Position numbers and translations under genes: made by a program. DNA of 64,000 nt, taken from the NCBI RefSeq assembly GCF_019168305.1, contig NZ_JAHTBI010000023.1:50631-114630 (forward strand). The letters run 5' to 3'. This document shows positions 35,480 through 44,730 of the stretch, one piece after another. The notes under the pieces were generated by a model. The model did not search any database. It had not been told where the DNA came from and saw nothing but the letters and a program-made list of their open reading frames with translations. This stretch comes from Pseudomonas aegrilactucae. GTDB taxonomy: Bacteria; Pseudomonadota; Gammaproteobacteria; Pseudomonadales; Pseudomonadaceae. How positions within the stretch are numbered: the first letter of the stretch is position 1; the number at the start of each line of letters is the position of its first letter.

Positions 35480-36004
35480 ATGGACGCCTGGTGGCATCAA
35501 GTCGGGTCGACCCTGATCGCGGAGTTCGCCGACATCACCGATGCCAGGCAACTCACGCAAGTGACGGTACGTTTGCTGATGGCGGCGCTGTTGGGGGCTG
35601 TACTGGGCTTCGAGCGTGAAATGAAGGGCAAGGCGGCGGGCGTGCGCACGCATATGCTGGTGGCCATCGGTGCGGCGCTGTTCGTGCTGGTGCCACGTAT
35701 GGCGGGCGCCGACGATGCGGCCTTGAGCCGGGTGGTGCAGGGGATCGTGGCCGGTATCGGCTTTCTGGGCGCCGGTACCATTCTCAAAGGCAAGGATGGC
35801 GACGCGGGGCATGTGAAAGGCCTGACCACGGCGGCCGGGTTGTGGATGACGGCGGCGATCGGTGTGGCGACCGGCATGGGCCGAGAAGCCACGGCGCTGA
35901 TAAGCACGGTGCTCGCGCTGCTGGTGCTGGGGGTGATGCCGTGGGTAGTCGATCGGCTGGAAACCGAGAAGCCCCGGCAAGATCCGGAAGACGAGAAGCA
36001 CTGA
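35480..36004 (+). CDS. MgtC/SapB family membrane protein
   Basis: A 174-aa inner-membrane protein with about four hydrophobic segments. The MgtC signature is clear: LMAALLGAVLGFEREMKGKAAGVRTHMLVAIGAALF, then GIGFLGAGTILK and GLTTAAGLWMTAAIG. Family members are linked to magnesium-limitation and acid survival; several bind other membrane proteins. It lacks the long C-terminal extension of true MgtC, so it is the shorter SapB-like form. Confidence 0.9.
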   Translation: MDAWWHQVGSTLIAEFADITDARQLTQVTVRLLMAALLGAVLGFEREMKGKAAGVRTHMLVAIGAALFVLVPRMAGADDAALSRVVQGIVAGIGFLGAGTILKGKDGDAGHVKGLTTAAGLWMTAAIGVATGMGREATALISTVLALLVLGVMPWVVDRLETEKPRQDPEDEKH

Positions 36005-36034
36005 GGGGAGCCTAAGCTCCCCTCAAAGTTTGTT
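36003..36034 (+). terminator. Probable terminator after the MgtC-like gene
   Basis: A perfect 9-bp stem (GAGGGGAGC with GCTCCCCTC) around CTAA overlaps the stop codon. A T-rich tract follows only about 20 nt further on, so termination may be partial. Confidence 0.5.
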
Positions 36035-36540
36035 GCGTGCTCTTTTTATTATTGGAGGGTGGTCTATTGTTGTTTTTGGTGACCCGTGCCTCTTGGTGCT
36101 GTGCGACCCCCATGCGGGGTCAAGAGCAAACGTATTTTTTTTGAGCGCTGATCGACTTTCATCATTGCTGATCCAACCGAGACGGGCGCTACCTTGGGGT
36201 AGTTTTATTGTTCTCTGTCAGGTCGCGGGGCACGCCCCCGAAAAGCCATCCACTTCAAAAAAATCTGTTAGCTTCGCCTCTGCCGTGTTGTTTTTGTTAT
36301 GTCAGAGCCGTTACGTCTTATTTTTATTGGGTGTTTCGCATTTCTTATTGTTCTTGTACGAATGATATAGCAGGTGCCGTGCCAACTTTTTAAAACTCAA
36401 TAAAATCAATGGTTTGCTTGAAATGTGAAAAAACAACCTCGGGAAATTATGCCGATTTGTTTCCGTGTTACCCGGAATTTTCCTGTCAGGTGTGGGGGCG
36501 GTAACACTCGCCCCGGCCCCTGGCTGTTACCGCACCTGTG
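36005..36540. other. 536-bp A/T-rich gap without a supported gene
   Basis: The sequence is markedly richer in A/T than its flanks, with T-runs, a GACCCC/GGGGTC hairpin at 36105-36121 and a GGGGC/GCCCC hairpin near 36227. Reading frames here have no family resemblance or good ribosome site. It may be an acquired remnant or contain a small RNA; nothing definite is visible. Confidence 0.4.
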
Positions 36541-37440
36541 TTACCGCGCGCTGCGCGCACGCGCTACCCGCGCGCCGCTGGCCCGGCCCAGTGCGGCGCT
36601 GATGCGCTGGCCGGCCGCAATCAGCTTGTCCAGGTCGATCCCGGTGTCGATGCCCAGCCCCTGCAGCATGTACAGCAGGTCCTCACTGGCCACGTTGCCG
36701 CTGGCACCCTTGGCATAGGGGCAACCGCCCAGGCCTGCGACCGAGCTGTCGAACACGTTGACCCCTTCAAGCAGGCTGGCATAAACGTTGGCCAGCGCCT
36801 GGCCGTAGGTGTCGTGGAAATGCCCGGCCAGCTCGGCGCGTGGCACCTGTGCCCCGACCACCTCGAACAGTCGGCGGGTGGCGCCGGGGGTGCCGGTGCC
36901 GATGGTGTCGCCCAGTGATACCTCGTAACAGCCCATGTCACGCAGTTCGCGCGCGATCGGGGCTACCTGCTCGGCGCTGACCTGGCCTTCGTACGGGCAG
37001 CCCAGCACGCAGGAAATGTAACCGCGCACCCGCACCCCGTGCTGGCGGGCGGCGTCCATGATCGGCACGAAGCGTTGCAGGCTGTCGCTGATGGAGCAGT
37101 TGATGTTGCGTTGCGAGAACGCTTCGGAAGCCGCGGCAAACACGGCCACTTCCTTCACCCCTGCCGCCAGCGCGTCTTCGAAGCCGCGCAGGTTGGGCGC
37201 CAGCGCCGCGTAGGTGACACCGGGTTGCTGGCGGATGTGGGCGAACACCTCGGCGGACCCCGCCATCTGCGGTACCCACTTGGGCGAGACGAAACTGCCG
37301 ACTTCGATGTACGCGACACCGGCCTCGGTCAGGTCATCCACCAGGCGTACCTTGTCCGCCACGCTGATGGGTTGGGCTTCGTTCTGCAGGCCGTCGCGCG
37401 GGCCGACTTCGACCAGGCGCACGTGGGTGGGCAATGACAT
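36541..37440 (-). CDS. mvaB: Hydroxymethylglutaryl-CoA lyase
   Basis: A 299-aa TIM-barrel lyase that splits HMG-CoA into acetyl-CoA and acetoacetate, the last step of leucine degradation. The conserved GPRDGLQNE motif is near residue 11, metal and catalytic residues appear in SLGDTIGTG and GHFHDTYGQA, and the signature loop GLGGCPYAKGASGN supplies the catalytic cysteine. The ATG at 37440 is used because homology starts there; the longer frame is non-coding upstream. The LiuR-type regulator lies 20 nt upstream in the same direction. Confidence 0.93.
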   Translation of the reverse strand: MSLPTHVRLVEVGPRDGLQNEAQPISVADKVRLVDDLTEAGVAYIEVGSFVSPKWVPQMAGSAEVFAHIRQQPGVTYAALAPNLRGFEDALAAGVKEVAVFAAASEAFSQRNINCSISDSLQRFVPIMDAARQHGVRVRGYISCVLGCPYEGQVSAEQVAPIARELRDMGCYEVSLGDTIGTGTPGATRRLFEVVGAQVPRAELAGHFHDTYGQALANVYASLLEGVNVFDSSVAGLGGCPYAKGASGNVASEDLLYMLQGLGIDTGIDLDKLIAAGQRISAALGRASGARVARARSAR

Positions 37441-37460
37441 GGCAAGGGTTCCTGTGGGCC

Positions 37461-37862
37461 TCAGTGGCCGTTGATCTGGTTGTTCAGGGTGGTGGCCAGC
37501 GCCTGCTGGCAGCGCTCTTCGGCGGTGTCGAGCTCCAGTTGCATCTGCTGGATGTCGAGCAGTTGCTGTTCGAGCTGTGACCTGCGCTCGGCGATTTTCG
37601 CCAGCATGCTGTGCAACTGCTTCTGGTTGCCGCTGGTGGGGTCGTAGAGTTCGATCAGTTCGCGGCATTCGGCCAGCGAGAAACCGATGCGCTTGCCGCG
37701 CAGGATCAGCTTCAGGCTGACCTTGTCGCGCGCTGAATAGACGCGCTCCAGGCCGCGCCGCTCGGGGCTGAGCAGGCCCTGTTCCTCGTAGAAGCGAATG
37801 GCGCGGGTGGTGATGTCCAGCTCGCGGGAGAGGTCGGAGATGCTGTAGGTCTGGCTGCTCAT
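37461..37862 (-). CDS. liuR: MerR-family regulator, LiuR type
   Basis: A 133-aa MerR regulator (YSISDLSRELDITTRAIRFYEEQGLLSPERRG at the N-terminus, then a coiled coil). The sequence resembles LiuR, which controls leucine/isovalerate degradation in pseudomonads. It is co-directional with HMG-CoA lyase and has a perfect 12-bp dyad of LiuR type just upstream, so it probably regulates its own operon. The ATG at 37862 starts the domain directly. The liuABCD genes themselves are not in the window. Confidence 0.88.
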   Translation of the reverse strand: MSSQTYSISDLSRELDITTRAIRFYEEQGLLSPERRGLERVYSARDKVSLKLILRGKRIGFSLAECRELIELYDPTSGNQKQLHSMLAKIAERRSQLEQQLLDIQQMQLELDTAEERCQQALATTLNNQINGH

Positions 37863-37900
37863 TGCGTGGCTCGGGGAAGGGGGCATGTGGCTAAGCTACT

Positions 37901-37928
37901 GGCTGCTTGACGTAAACGTCAAGCAGCC
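37901..37928 (-). promoter_or_regulatory. LiuR-type operator dyad
   Basis: A perfect 12-bp inverted repeat, GGCTGCTTGACG / CGTCAAGCAGCC, around TAAA lies 39 bp before liuR. On the minus strand it includes a TTGACG -35-like box, and the core ACGTNNACGT fits the published LiuR motif from memory. Confidence 0.7.
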
Positions 37929-37930
37929 AT

Positions 37931-38857
37931 TCAGCCCCGGGCGTCGCGCTCGTCCTGCGCCACCACTGCCTGGCACAGTTCGATCATCTGCTCGCGCATC
38001 CAGCGGTTGGCCGGGTCCTGGTCGGTGCTTTCATGCCAGTACAGGTGGGTTTCCAGCGGCGGCACGTCGCCCACCGGCAGGCTCACGTAATTGAGCTGGT
38101 GGCGCCGCGCAAAGCGCTCCGGCACCGTCATCACCATGTCGGTCTGCTGCAGCACCTGGGAGGCCATCAGGTAATGCTGCGAGCGCAGAGCGATCTTGCG
38201 CTTGAGCCCCTGCTTGCCCAGCGCCAGGTCGACATAGCCCAGGCCGTTGCGTCGGCTGGAGATATGGATGTGGGTCATGCCCAGGTATTCGTCCAGGCTG
38301 ATCCTGTCCTTGGCCATGGGGTGGCCCTGGCGCAGCGCACATACATAGGCGTCCTGCATCAGCTTGACGTGGCGCACCTGCGGGTCGGTGTTGAGCGGTG
38401 CGTCCACGGCAAAGTCCAGGCGTCCGGCGGCCAGTTCCTTGGTGGTCTCGCGGCGCTTGCACAGGAAGCTTTCGATCATCACCGCCGGGGCCAGGCGGCG
38501 CAGCCGCTGGAACAGCGGCGGCAGCACCACCGCCTCGGTGAGGTCGGTCATGCTGATGCGAAACGTCTTGTTCGCCTGCAGTGGGTTGAAGATGCGGCTT
38601 TCCTGCACCGATACCCTCAACAGCGAGAGGGCATTGCGCACCGGGCCGATGATGTTCTGCGCCATGGGCGTGGGCACCATGCCCTGGGCGGTACGCACGA
38701 ACAGCGGGTCGTTGAAGGTTTCACGCAGGCGCGCCAGGGCGTTGGAGACCGCTGGCTGGGTGATGCCGACGATCTGCCCCGCGCGGGTCAGGTTGGCTTC
38801 GGTGTAGATCGCATCGAAAACGATGAACAGATTCAGGTCGACCTTGCTCAGGTTCAT
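37931..38857 (-). CDS. LysR-family transcriptional regulator
   Basis: A 308-aa LysR protein of the NodD/NahR-like branch (DLNLFIVFDAIYTEANLTRAGQIVGITQPAVSNALARLRE), with the effector-binding domain from about 90. It is divergent from the acyl-CoA dehydrogenase gene, which is the likely target. A TCATA-N7-TATGA dyad is in the shared gap. Confidence 0.9.
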   Translation of the reverse strand: MNLSKVDLNLFIVFDAIYTEANLTRAGQIVGITQPAVSNALARLRETFNDPLFVRTAQGMVPTPMAQNIIGPVRNALSLLRVSVQESRIFNPLQANKTFRISMTDLTEAVVLPPLFQRLRRLAPAVMIESFLCKRRETTKELAAGRLDFAVDAPLNTDPQVRHVKLMQDAYVCALRQGHPMAKDRISLDEYLGMTHIHISSRRNGLGYVDLALGKQGLKRKIALRSQHYLMASQVLQQTDMVMTVPERFARRHQLNYVSLPVGDVPPLETHLYWHESTDQDPANRWMREQMIELCQAVVAQDERDARG

Positions 38858-38888
38858 GGGCGCCGCTCTTGTAGGTGTTATGGCCTGA

Positions 38889-38905
38889 TCATATATGGGT
38901 TATGA
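38889..38905. promoter_or_regulatory. LysR-type dyad in the divergent promoter
   Basis: TCATA (38889-38893) and TATGA (38901-38905) form a 17-bp dyad of T-N11-A form between the LysR and acyl-CoA dehydrogenase genes. Confidence 0.45.
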
Positions 38906-38995
38906 ATGTTTATACACGGCGAGAATAGGCTAGGTGGATTTTGCCCGGTGATCTAGCATCGAATCCAGATCCCTTTTCCGAAGAAGGTACTGCCC

Positions 38996-40225
38996 ATGGA
39001 TTTTGCCTATTCACCCAAGGTCCAGGCGCTGCGCGAACGTGTTACCGCGTTCATGGACGCCTATGTGTATCCCGCCGAGGCGGTGTTCGAGCGCGAGGTT
39101 GCAGAAGGTGATCGCTGGCAGCCGACCGCGATCATGGAAGCGCTCAAGGCCAGGGCCAGGGCTGAAGGGTTGTGGAACCTCTTCCTGCCGGATTCGGAAC
39201 AGGGCGCCGGCCTGAGCAACCTGGAATATGCGCCATTGGCCGAAATCATGGGGCGTTCGTTGCTGGGCCCCGAGCCGTTCAACTGCTCGGCCCCCGACAC
39301 CGGCAACATGGAGGTACTGGTGCGCTATGCCAACCAAGCGCAGAAGCGCCAGTGGCTGGAGCCGCTGTTGCGCGGCGATATCCGCTCGGCGTTCGCCATG
39401 ACCGAGCCCGACGTCGCCTCGTCCGACGCCACCAACATGGCGGCGCGTGCGGTGCGCGACGGTGACGAGTGGGTGATCAACGGTCGCAAGTGGTGGACCT
39501 CTGGCGCCTGCGACCCGCGTTGCAAGATCATGATCTTCATGGGCCTGAGCAACCCGGACGGCCCGCGGCATCAGCAGCACTCGATGATCCTGGTGCCCAC
39601 CGACACGCCCGGGGTGAAGATCGTGCGCCCGCTGCCGGTGTTCGGTTACGACGATGCCCCGCACGGGCACGCCGAGGTGCTGTTCGAGAACGTGCGGGTA
39701 CCCTACGACAATGTGCTGCTGGGCGAAGGGCGTGGTTTCGAGATTGCCCAGGGGCGTCTGGGGCCGGGGCGTATCCACCACTGCATGCGTTCGATCGGCA
39801 TGGCCGAGCGGGCGCTTGAGCTGATGTGCAGGCGCTCGGTGGCGCGTACCGCGTTCGGCAAGCCGCTGGCGCGCCTGGGCGGCAACCTCGACAAGATCGC
39901 CGATTCGCGCATGGAGATCGACATGGCCCGGCTGTTGACGCTCAAGGCCGCGTACATGATGGACACGGTGGGCAACAAGGTGGCCCGCAGCGAGATTGCG
40001 CAGATCAAGGTGGTGGCGCCGAACGTGGCGTTGCGGGTGATCGACCGGGCGATCCAGATGCATGGCGGGGCAGGGGTGTCGGCCGATTTCCCGCTGGCAT
40101 ACATGTACGCCATGCAGCGCACCCTGCGCCTGGCCGACGGGCCCGACGAAGTGCACCGGGCCGCGATCGGCAAGTACGAGGTGGGCAAGTATGTACCCAG
40201 GGAGATGCTGCGCAGCGGGCAGTGA
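38996..40225 (+). CDS. Acyl-CoA dehydrogenase
   Basis: A 409-aa flavoprotein that introduces a double bond in an acyl-CoA. It has the acyl-CoA dehydrogenase N-terminal, middle ([27 protein letters not shown]) and C-terminal domains ([12 protein letters not shown], then [15 protein letters not shown]). The branch resembles ACAD10/11-like enzymes acting on long or branched chains; substrate unproven. AAGAAGG precedes the ATG. Its divergent LysR partner and position beside HMG-CoA lyase hint at catabolism of branched substrates. Confidence 0.9.
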   Translation: MDFAYSPKVQALRERVTAFMDAYVYPAEAVFEREVAEGDRWQPTAIMEALKARARAEGLWNLFLPDSEQGAGLSNLEYAPLAEIMGRSLLGPEPFNCSAPDTGNMEVLVRYANQAQKRQWLEPLLRGDIRSAFAMTEPDVASSDATNMAARAVRDGDEWVINGRKWWTSGACDPRCKIMIFMGLSNPDGPRHQQHSMILVPTDTPGVKIVRPLPVFGYDDAPHGHAEVLFENVRVPYDNVLLGEGRGFEIAQGRLGPGRIHHCMRSIGMAERALELMCRRSVARTAFGKPLARLGGNLDKIADSRMEIDMARLLTLKAAYMMDTVGNKVARSEIAQIKVVAPNVALRVIDRAIQMHGGAGVSADFPLAYMYAMQRTLRLADGPDEVHRAAIGKYEVGKYVPREMLRSGQ

Positions 40226-40263
40226 CCCTGCAGCGCGGTGATGGCATCGCCGCGCTGAGCACG

Positions 40264-41262
40264 CTACTCCACCCGGCTGACCTCCCCCTGGGTGGCGCGC
40301 GTCTTGAACAGCGACAGCAGCACCCCACCGGCCAGCAGCCCGAAGGTCACGCACAACGACACCAGCGCCGGTATCTTGCCGATAAAGCCGTGCAGGAAGA
40401 TCTTGCCGCCAATGAAGATCAGCACCAGCGCCAGCGCGTACTTGAGGTACACAAAGCGGTGCACCAGCGCGGCCAGGGCGAAGTACAGCGCGCGCAGCCC
40501 CAGGATCGCAAAGATGTTGGAGGTGTAGACGATGAACGGGTCCTGGGTAATGGCCAGAATCGCCGGCACGCTGTCCACCGCAAACACCAGGTCGGCCAGT
40601 TCGATCAGTACCAGCGCCAGAAACAGCGGCGTGGCATACAGCAGCGCGGTGTGCTGGCCGGCGACCTTGATCCGTACGAAAAACCGCGAGCCGTGCAAAT
40701 CATCGGTGACGCGCATGTGCCGACGCACGAACCTGATCACCGGGTTGCCCGCCAGGTCGGGTTGCGCCTCGTGGCGGGCAAACAGCATCTTGATGCCGGT
40801 GAACAGCAGAAATGCGCCGAACACGTACAGGATCCAGTCGAATTCCTGCACCAGCGCGCTGCCTAGGCCGATCATCAGGGCGCGCAGCACCACCACCCCG
40901 AGAATCCCCCAGAACAGCACGCGGTGCTGGTAGCGGCGCGGGATGCCGAAAAAGCCGAAGATCATCGCCATGACGAACACGTTGTCCATCGACAGCGATT
41001 GCTCCACCAGCAGGCCGGTATAGAACTCCAGTGCGCTTTGCGCCCCCAGCTCCAGCCATACCCAGCCGCCGAACAGCAGCCCTACGCTGAAGTAGGCCGC
41101 ATACAGCAGCAGGCTCTCGCGCATTTCGATGTCGTGCGGGCGTCGGTGCAACACGCCAAGGTCGAAGGCCAGCAAGGCCACCACCAGCGTGATGAAGACC
41201 AGCCACAGCCAGACGGCCGTGCCCAGAAAATCGTCGAAGAGAAATAACGGCAGAGCGCTCAT
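40264..41262 (-). CDS. TerC/Alx-family membrane protein
   Basis: A 332-aa integral membrane protein with about nine hydrophobic segments and the family's acidic intramembrane motifs (FDLGVLHRR, SLSMDNVFVMAM, ELADLVFAVDSVPAI). Members export manganese or modulate tellurite resistance. The 159-bp upstream region lacks a recognisable yybP-ykoY manganese riboswitch. It is convergent with the acyl-CoA dehydrogenase. Confidence 0.9.
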   Translation of the reverse strand: MSALPLFLFDDFLGTAVWLWLVFITLVVALLAFDLGVLHRRPHDIEMRESLLLYAAYFSVGLLFGGWVWLELGAQSALEFYTGLLVEQSLSMDNVFVMAMIFGFFGIPRRYQHRVLFWGILGVVVLRALMIGLGSALVQEFDWILYVFGAFLLFTGIKMLFARHEAQPDLAGNPVIRFVRRHMRVTDDLHGSRFFVRIKVAGQHTALLYATPLFLALVLIELADLVFAVDSVPAILAITQDPFIVYTSNIFAILGLRALYFALAALVHRFVYLKYALALVLIFIGGKIFLHGFIGKIPALVSLCVTFGLLAGGVLLSLFKTRATQGEVSRVE

Positions 41263-41421
41263 GAGCCCCTCCTGATAGTCGTAGTTGTATGAAACAACTG
41301 TGACTCCGACATGGCGGCGGTCAGCCGTCAGAGGGGCCCGGTGTCACTTTTCAAAGACTAGTCGCCTGCAGGGCTGTATGAGGTTGGAGGCTGTAACAAT
41401 TGTTGTCTCATTCCCCGTGCG

Positions 41422-42732
41422 TCAGTAGACCCAGACCTCCACGCGGCGATTTCTGATCCGCCCTTGATCGCCCGTGTTGGCGGCCACCGGCATCTGTCCA
41501 CCCAGGCCGGTAACTTCGCGCAGCGCCACGCCTGCGCGCACCAGCTCGCGGCGGACCGCCATGGCGCGCAGGCGTGACAGCAAGGCAGCACGTGCGGGGT
41601 CATCCTTGGCATCGCCAAAACCCACCAGTACCACCTTGTCGTCCAGTTTGTCGTGCTCGCTCAGGTAGCCCAGTACCCGCTGTATATCCCTCAAGGCCTT
41701 GTTGTCCAGGCTGGCGCTGCCCTCCTGGAAGCGAAAGTTCACGCTCAGGCGTTGCGCATTGCCGGCCAGTTGGCGGTACGCGGCCGGCATGTCGGGCAGT
41801 GCCTGTACCTGTACGGGACGAACCTGCTGCGCGACAAACCCGCTGCTGGCGACAATGGCCTGGCCCTGTGCACTCTGCGCGAACTCGACCAGGGCGCGGG
41901 CCAGCGGGTTGCGCTGGCCGGGCGGCAGATACAGGTAGAGGCGACGCGACAGCGGGTAGTCCTCGCTGGCCACCAGCGCGGGGCTGGGCAGCATGGCCTG
42001 GGAGGTGCCGTCGACGATGGCCAGCACCTTGGCGGCATGCACCGAGGCCAGGCTGCTGAAACCGATGGCCTGGCGGTCGGTGCTGACCTCATCGGCCAGT
42101 TGCTCGCCGGACTCGAAGCGCCTGGCGCTGTCGGCCAGTGGCAGTTGGTGAGCATCCAGCACCAGGGTCTTGAAGGTGTCGAAGGTGCCGGAGCGATCAT
42201 CGCGGGCGTACAGGTGAATCGGCCCGGTGCCCGCGCCCAGTGCGTCCCAGGTGGTGATGCGGCCGGCGAAGATCTGCGCCAGTTGCGTGGTGCTCAGCTG
42301 CGGCAACGGATTGTCCGGGTGCACGATGACGGCCACCCCGTCCAGGGCGATGACCTGTTCGGCGTCGGCGCCTTTCAGGTTGCCCAGAGCACTGAGCGCC
42401 TGCTGTTCGCTGTCCTTGATCGGGCGCGAGGTGGCAGCCAGGTCTGCATCGCCGCTTTTGAGCGCGGCAAAGCCGGTGCTGGAACCGTGCGCGGCGATGC
42501 TCACCCGCAGGGTCTGCCCCTGTGGCGTGACGCCTTGCACCCAGACCTCGTTGGGCTGGGCGCCGGGCAGGGTCTGGATCGCCTGGGCGCCTTTTGCCTG
42601 CAGCAGGCCGCGCACCAGCGCCGGCCCCAGCACACTGCCCACGGTATTGGAGCCTTGCAGGCGCAGGCTGGTCGGTTCGGCGCCACACAGTGCAGGCAGC
42701 AGGCCGAGCAGCAGACAGAGGGGTCGGAACAT
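41422..42732 (-). CDS. PstS-like substrate-binding protein fused to OmpA-like domain
   Basis: A 436-aa exported fusion. Signal peptide (about 1-17), then a PstS-like phosphate-binding domain (about 22-300; LRLQGSNTVG, AAHGSSTGFAALKSGDADLAATSR, ARDDRSGTFDTFK), then an OmpA-like peptidoglycan-binding domain (about 325-436; VNFRFQEGSASLDN, ending NRRVEVWVY). It would capture an anion in the periplasm while anchored to peptidoglycan. No transporter genes adjoin it. Ligand is inferred from the fold. Confidence 0.87.
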   Translation of the reverse strand: MFRPLCLLLGLLPALCGAEPTSLRLQGSNTVGSVLGPALVRGLLQAKGAQAIQTLPGAQPNEVWVQGVTPQGQTLRVSIAAHGSSTGFAALKSGDADLAATSRPIKDSEQQALSALGNLKGADAEQVIALDGVAVIVHPDNPLPQLSTTQLAQIFAGRITTWDALGAGTGPIHLYARDDRSGTFDTFKTLVLDAHQLPLADSARRFESGEQLADEVSTDRQAIGFSSLASVHAAKVLAIVDGTSQAMLPSPALVASEDYPLSRRLYLYLPPGQRNPLARALVEFAQSAQGQAIVASSGFVAQQVRPVQVQALPDMPAAYRQLAGNAQRLSVNFRFQEGSASLDNKALRDIQRVLGYLSEHDKLDDKVVLVGFGDAKDDPARAALLSRLRAMAVRRELVRAGVALREVTGLGGQMPVAANTGDQGRIRNRRVEVWVY

Positions 42733-42911
42733 GCCGGGGTGTGCTCTTGGCTTGAGAGGGGTGGGCGCAGATTAAGACAGGCTGATGACCAAACGATGAC
42801 GGCCGGATGGACGCTGTTGCAGTGGTGGTTCTGCCGGCGTGAGATACGCTCAGGTAGAGGTAGGGCGCAGTTGTTTCTGACGCGTGATCACCTGTCAGGG
42901 GAGGGTCTGTC

Positions 42912-43457
42912 GTGCACATGTTCAGCGTGTTGTTGGTGGCGTCGTCAGTTGCGTTGTGCCTGGGTTGCAGTCGCGAAATCGACAGTTCCAGCGAGGTCCA
43001 GTTTGCCGACAGCAGCGGGCAGGTGGGGCACGAGGTTGCGTTCGAGGACCGTGTCGAGTACCAGCAGGCGCTGGAGGTGGTACGCGGCAAGTATGGCCTG
43101 GACCGCGCGAGCCTGGCCAAGGCGCTGCATGGCAAGGACGCCGACGACATTATCGAGATGGCGCAGGACATTCGCCAGCAGCAGGCCGAGGCTTCGCTCG
43201 AGCAGGCGCAGAACGCGCAGGCCAGGCACCTGGAAGAGGCCAAGGTGTTGCTGGAGCAAAGCGAGCAGCGTTGCGACAGCTTGAAGGACCAGCGCCAGGA
43301 GGACGATCCGGACAGCCCGGGGCCGAGTATCAAGGAATTACTGGCGTGCCAGTCGGTTGAGCGCTACGAGCGGCTGGTCGACAACCTGGAAGACATGAGC
43401 GCCGAGCAGTACCGCGACGCGGACAAGACCGCGATCAGTTCGATGCATGTGCGTTAG
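42912..43457 (+). CDS. Putative lipoprotein, 181 aa
   Basis: A 181-aa protein with a lipoprotein signal (LCLGC, lipidated Cys19) and a long charged coiled-coil region (about 80-135; AQDIRQQQAEASLEQAQNAQARHLEEA). The GTG at 42912 is 7 nt from a GGGAGG site; an ATG two codons in is the alternative. Family not recognised. The gene is divergent from the PstS-OmpA fusion (179-bp gap), so a shared envelope role is possible. Confidence 0.72.
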   Translation: MHMFSVLLVASSVALCLGCSREIDSSSEVQFADSSGQVGHEVAFEDRVEYQQALEVVRGKYGLDRASLAKALHGKDADDIIEMAQDIRQQQAEASLEQAQNAQARHLEEAKVLLEQSEQRCDSLKDQRQEDDPDSPGPSIKELLACQSVERYERLVDNLEDMSAEQYRDADKTAISSMHVR

Positions 43458-43537
43458 GTATTGCGGTCTGCACCCTGGAGGTGTGCCGTCAAACCATCCA
43501 GGCTGACAACCCACCGTGCCCTGCAGGGTCAGCGTTG

Positions 43538-44350
43538 TCAGCTCAACTCAAGCCAGATCGGCGCATGGTCGGACGGTTTCTCCATCGCACGCAGATCGTA
43601 GTCAACCCCGGCCGCCTTGATGCGTGGCAACAACCCGTGGGAGGCCATGATCAGGTCGATGCGCAGCCCACGCTTGGGCTCGTCCTCGAAGCCGCGGCTA
43701 CGGTAGTCGAACCAGCTGAAGCGGTCAGCCACCTCCGGGTACAGGTGCCGGAAGCTGTCGGTCAGGCCCCAGTTCTTCAAGCGCGCCATCCATTCGCGCT
43801 CTTCGGGCAGGAAGCTGCACTTGCCGGTCTTGAGCCAACGCTTGGCGTTGTCAGGGCCGATGCCGATGTCGCAGTCTTCGGGCGAGATGTTCACATCACC
43901 CATCACCACCAGCGGCTGGTCATTCTTGAACTGGGTTTCGAGCAGGGCCTGCAGGTCTTCATAGAAGCGCTGCTTGGCCGGGAACTTGGTGGGGTGGTCG
44001 CGGCTTTCGCCCTGGGGGAAGTAGCCGTTCATGAGGGTGATCGGGTTGCCGTGGTCATCGGCGAAGGTGCCCCAGATGAAACGCCGCTGGGCGTCTTCTT
44101 CATCGGTACTGAAGCCCTTGACCAGGCTCAGTGGGGCCTGGCGCGACAGCAGTGCAACACCGTAATGGCCTTTCTGCCCGTGAAAATTCACGTGATAGCC
44201 CAGTGCTTGAACGTCGGCCAGCGGGAACTGCTCGTCGGACACCTTGGTTTCCTGCAGGCCGATCACGTCTGGCTGGTGCTTCTCGATCAGCGCGGCCAGT
44301 TGGTGGGGGCGGGCGCGCAGGCCGTTGATGTTGAACGAGACGATCTTCAT
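43538..44350 (-). CDS. xthA: Exodeoxyribonuclease III
   Basis: A 270-aa AP endonuclease/3'-exonuclease of the XthA branch. The active site is intact: GLQETK (Mg-binding Glu), [22 protein letters not shown] (catalytic Asp and Asn) and KPSDHAPI (general-base Asp-His). It cuts at abasic sites in base excision repair. The ATG at 44350 begins at [10 protein letters not shown]; an ATG four codons upstream is less likely. Confidence 0.95.
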   Translation of the reverse strand: MKIVSFNINGLRARPHQLAALIEKHQPDVIGLQETKVSDEQFPLADVQALGYHVNFHGQKGHYGVALLSRQAPLSLVKGFSTDEEDAQRRFIWGTFADDHGNPITLMNGYFPQGESRDHPTKFPAKQRFYEDLQALLETQFKNDQPLVVMGDVNISPEDCDIGIGPDNAKRWLKTGKCSFLPEEREWMARLKNWGLTDSFRHLYPEVADRFSWFDYRSRGFEDEPKRGLRIDLIMASHGLLPRIKAAGVDYDLRAMEKPSDHAPIWLELS

Positions 44351-44397
44351 GGGAGGGCGCAATCCTGAGCAAATCGGGAATGCTAGCTGATGCGGGG

Positions 44398-44432
44398 CAG
44401 TGTGTCAGCCAGGGATGCTGACTGACACACTG
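44398..44432. terminator. Hairpin between xthA and the small membrane gene
   Basis: An 11-bp perfect stem (CAGTGTGTCAG at 44398-44408 with CTGACACACTG at 44422-44432) lies 15 bp beyond the stop of the small membrane gene. There is no clear T-run, so it is only a likely 3'-end structure for the RHS operon. Confidence 0.45.
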
Positions 44433-44447
44433 AGTTTCCAGTCGGGT

Positions 44448-44717
44448 TTACAACAGTCGCGCGTTCACCTTGACGACGGAGTACCAGAACAGCAGTTGGG
44501 CCGCAAACAGGATCAGGTAGCGCTGACCGGTGGAGAAACGGCTGTTCATTGGCCGTTCCACAATGCGGTAATACGCGATACCGCATAGTGCAAGCCCCAG
44601 CAAGCAGGCAGGCAGGGAGATGAGGATGTGCGAGCTCGGCATTATCAAGAGGCTGACAAGTATGGAGGGGCTCATGCACAGCGCACTGACACCCTTATGC
44701 GCATAGTTGATTTTCAT
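44448..44717 (-). CDS. Small membrane protein after the RHS gene (possible immunity protein)
   Basis: An 89-aa protein with three hydrophobic stretches (about 11-27, 31-50, 66-83) and short basic loops. AAAGG lies 7 nt before the ATG at 44717, which is 13 nt after the RHS stop, so it is probably co-transcribed. It matches nothing I recognise. Position directly after an RHS C-terminal tail is where polymorphic-toxin immunity genes are found, which is inference only. It is of lower G+C than the surrounding genes. Confidence 0.6.
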   Translation of the reverse strand: MKINYAHKGVSALCMSPSILVSLLIMPSSHILISLPACLLGLALCGIAYYRIVERPMNSRFSTGQRYLILFAAQLLFWYSVVKVNARLL

Positions 44718-44730
44718 CGCAGAAACCTTT

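Noticed and set aside
36030..36365. 111-aa frame in the A/T-rich gap
   Set aside because: It lacks a good ribosome site and family resemblance; its hydrophobic stretches reflect T-rich DNA.
41263..41420. Possible yybP-ykoY manganese riboswitch before the TerC-like gene
   Set aside because: The conserved GGGGAGUAG and GAGACC-type segments were not found, only a small 6-bp hairpin at 41283-41299.
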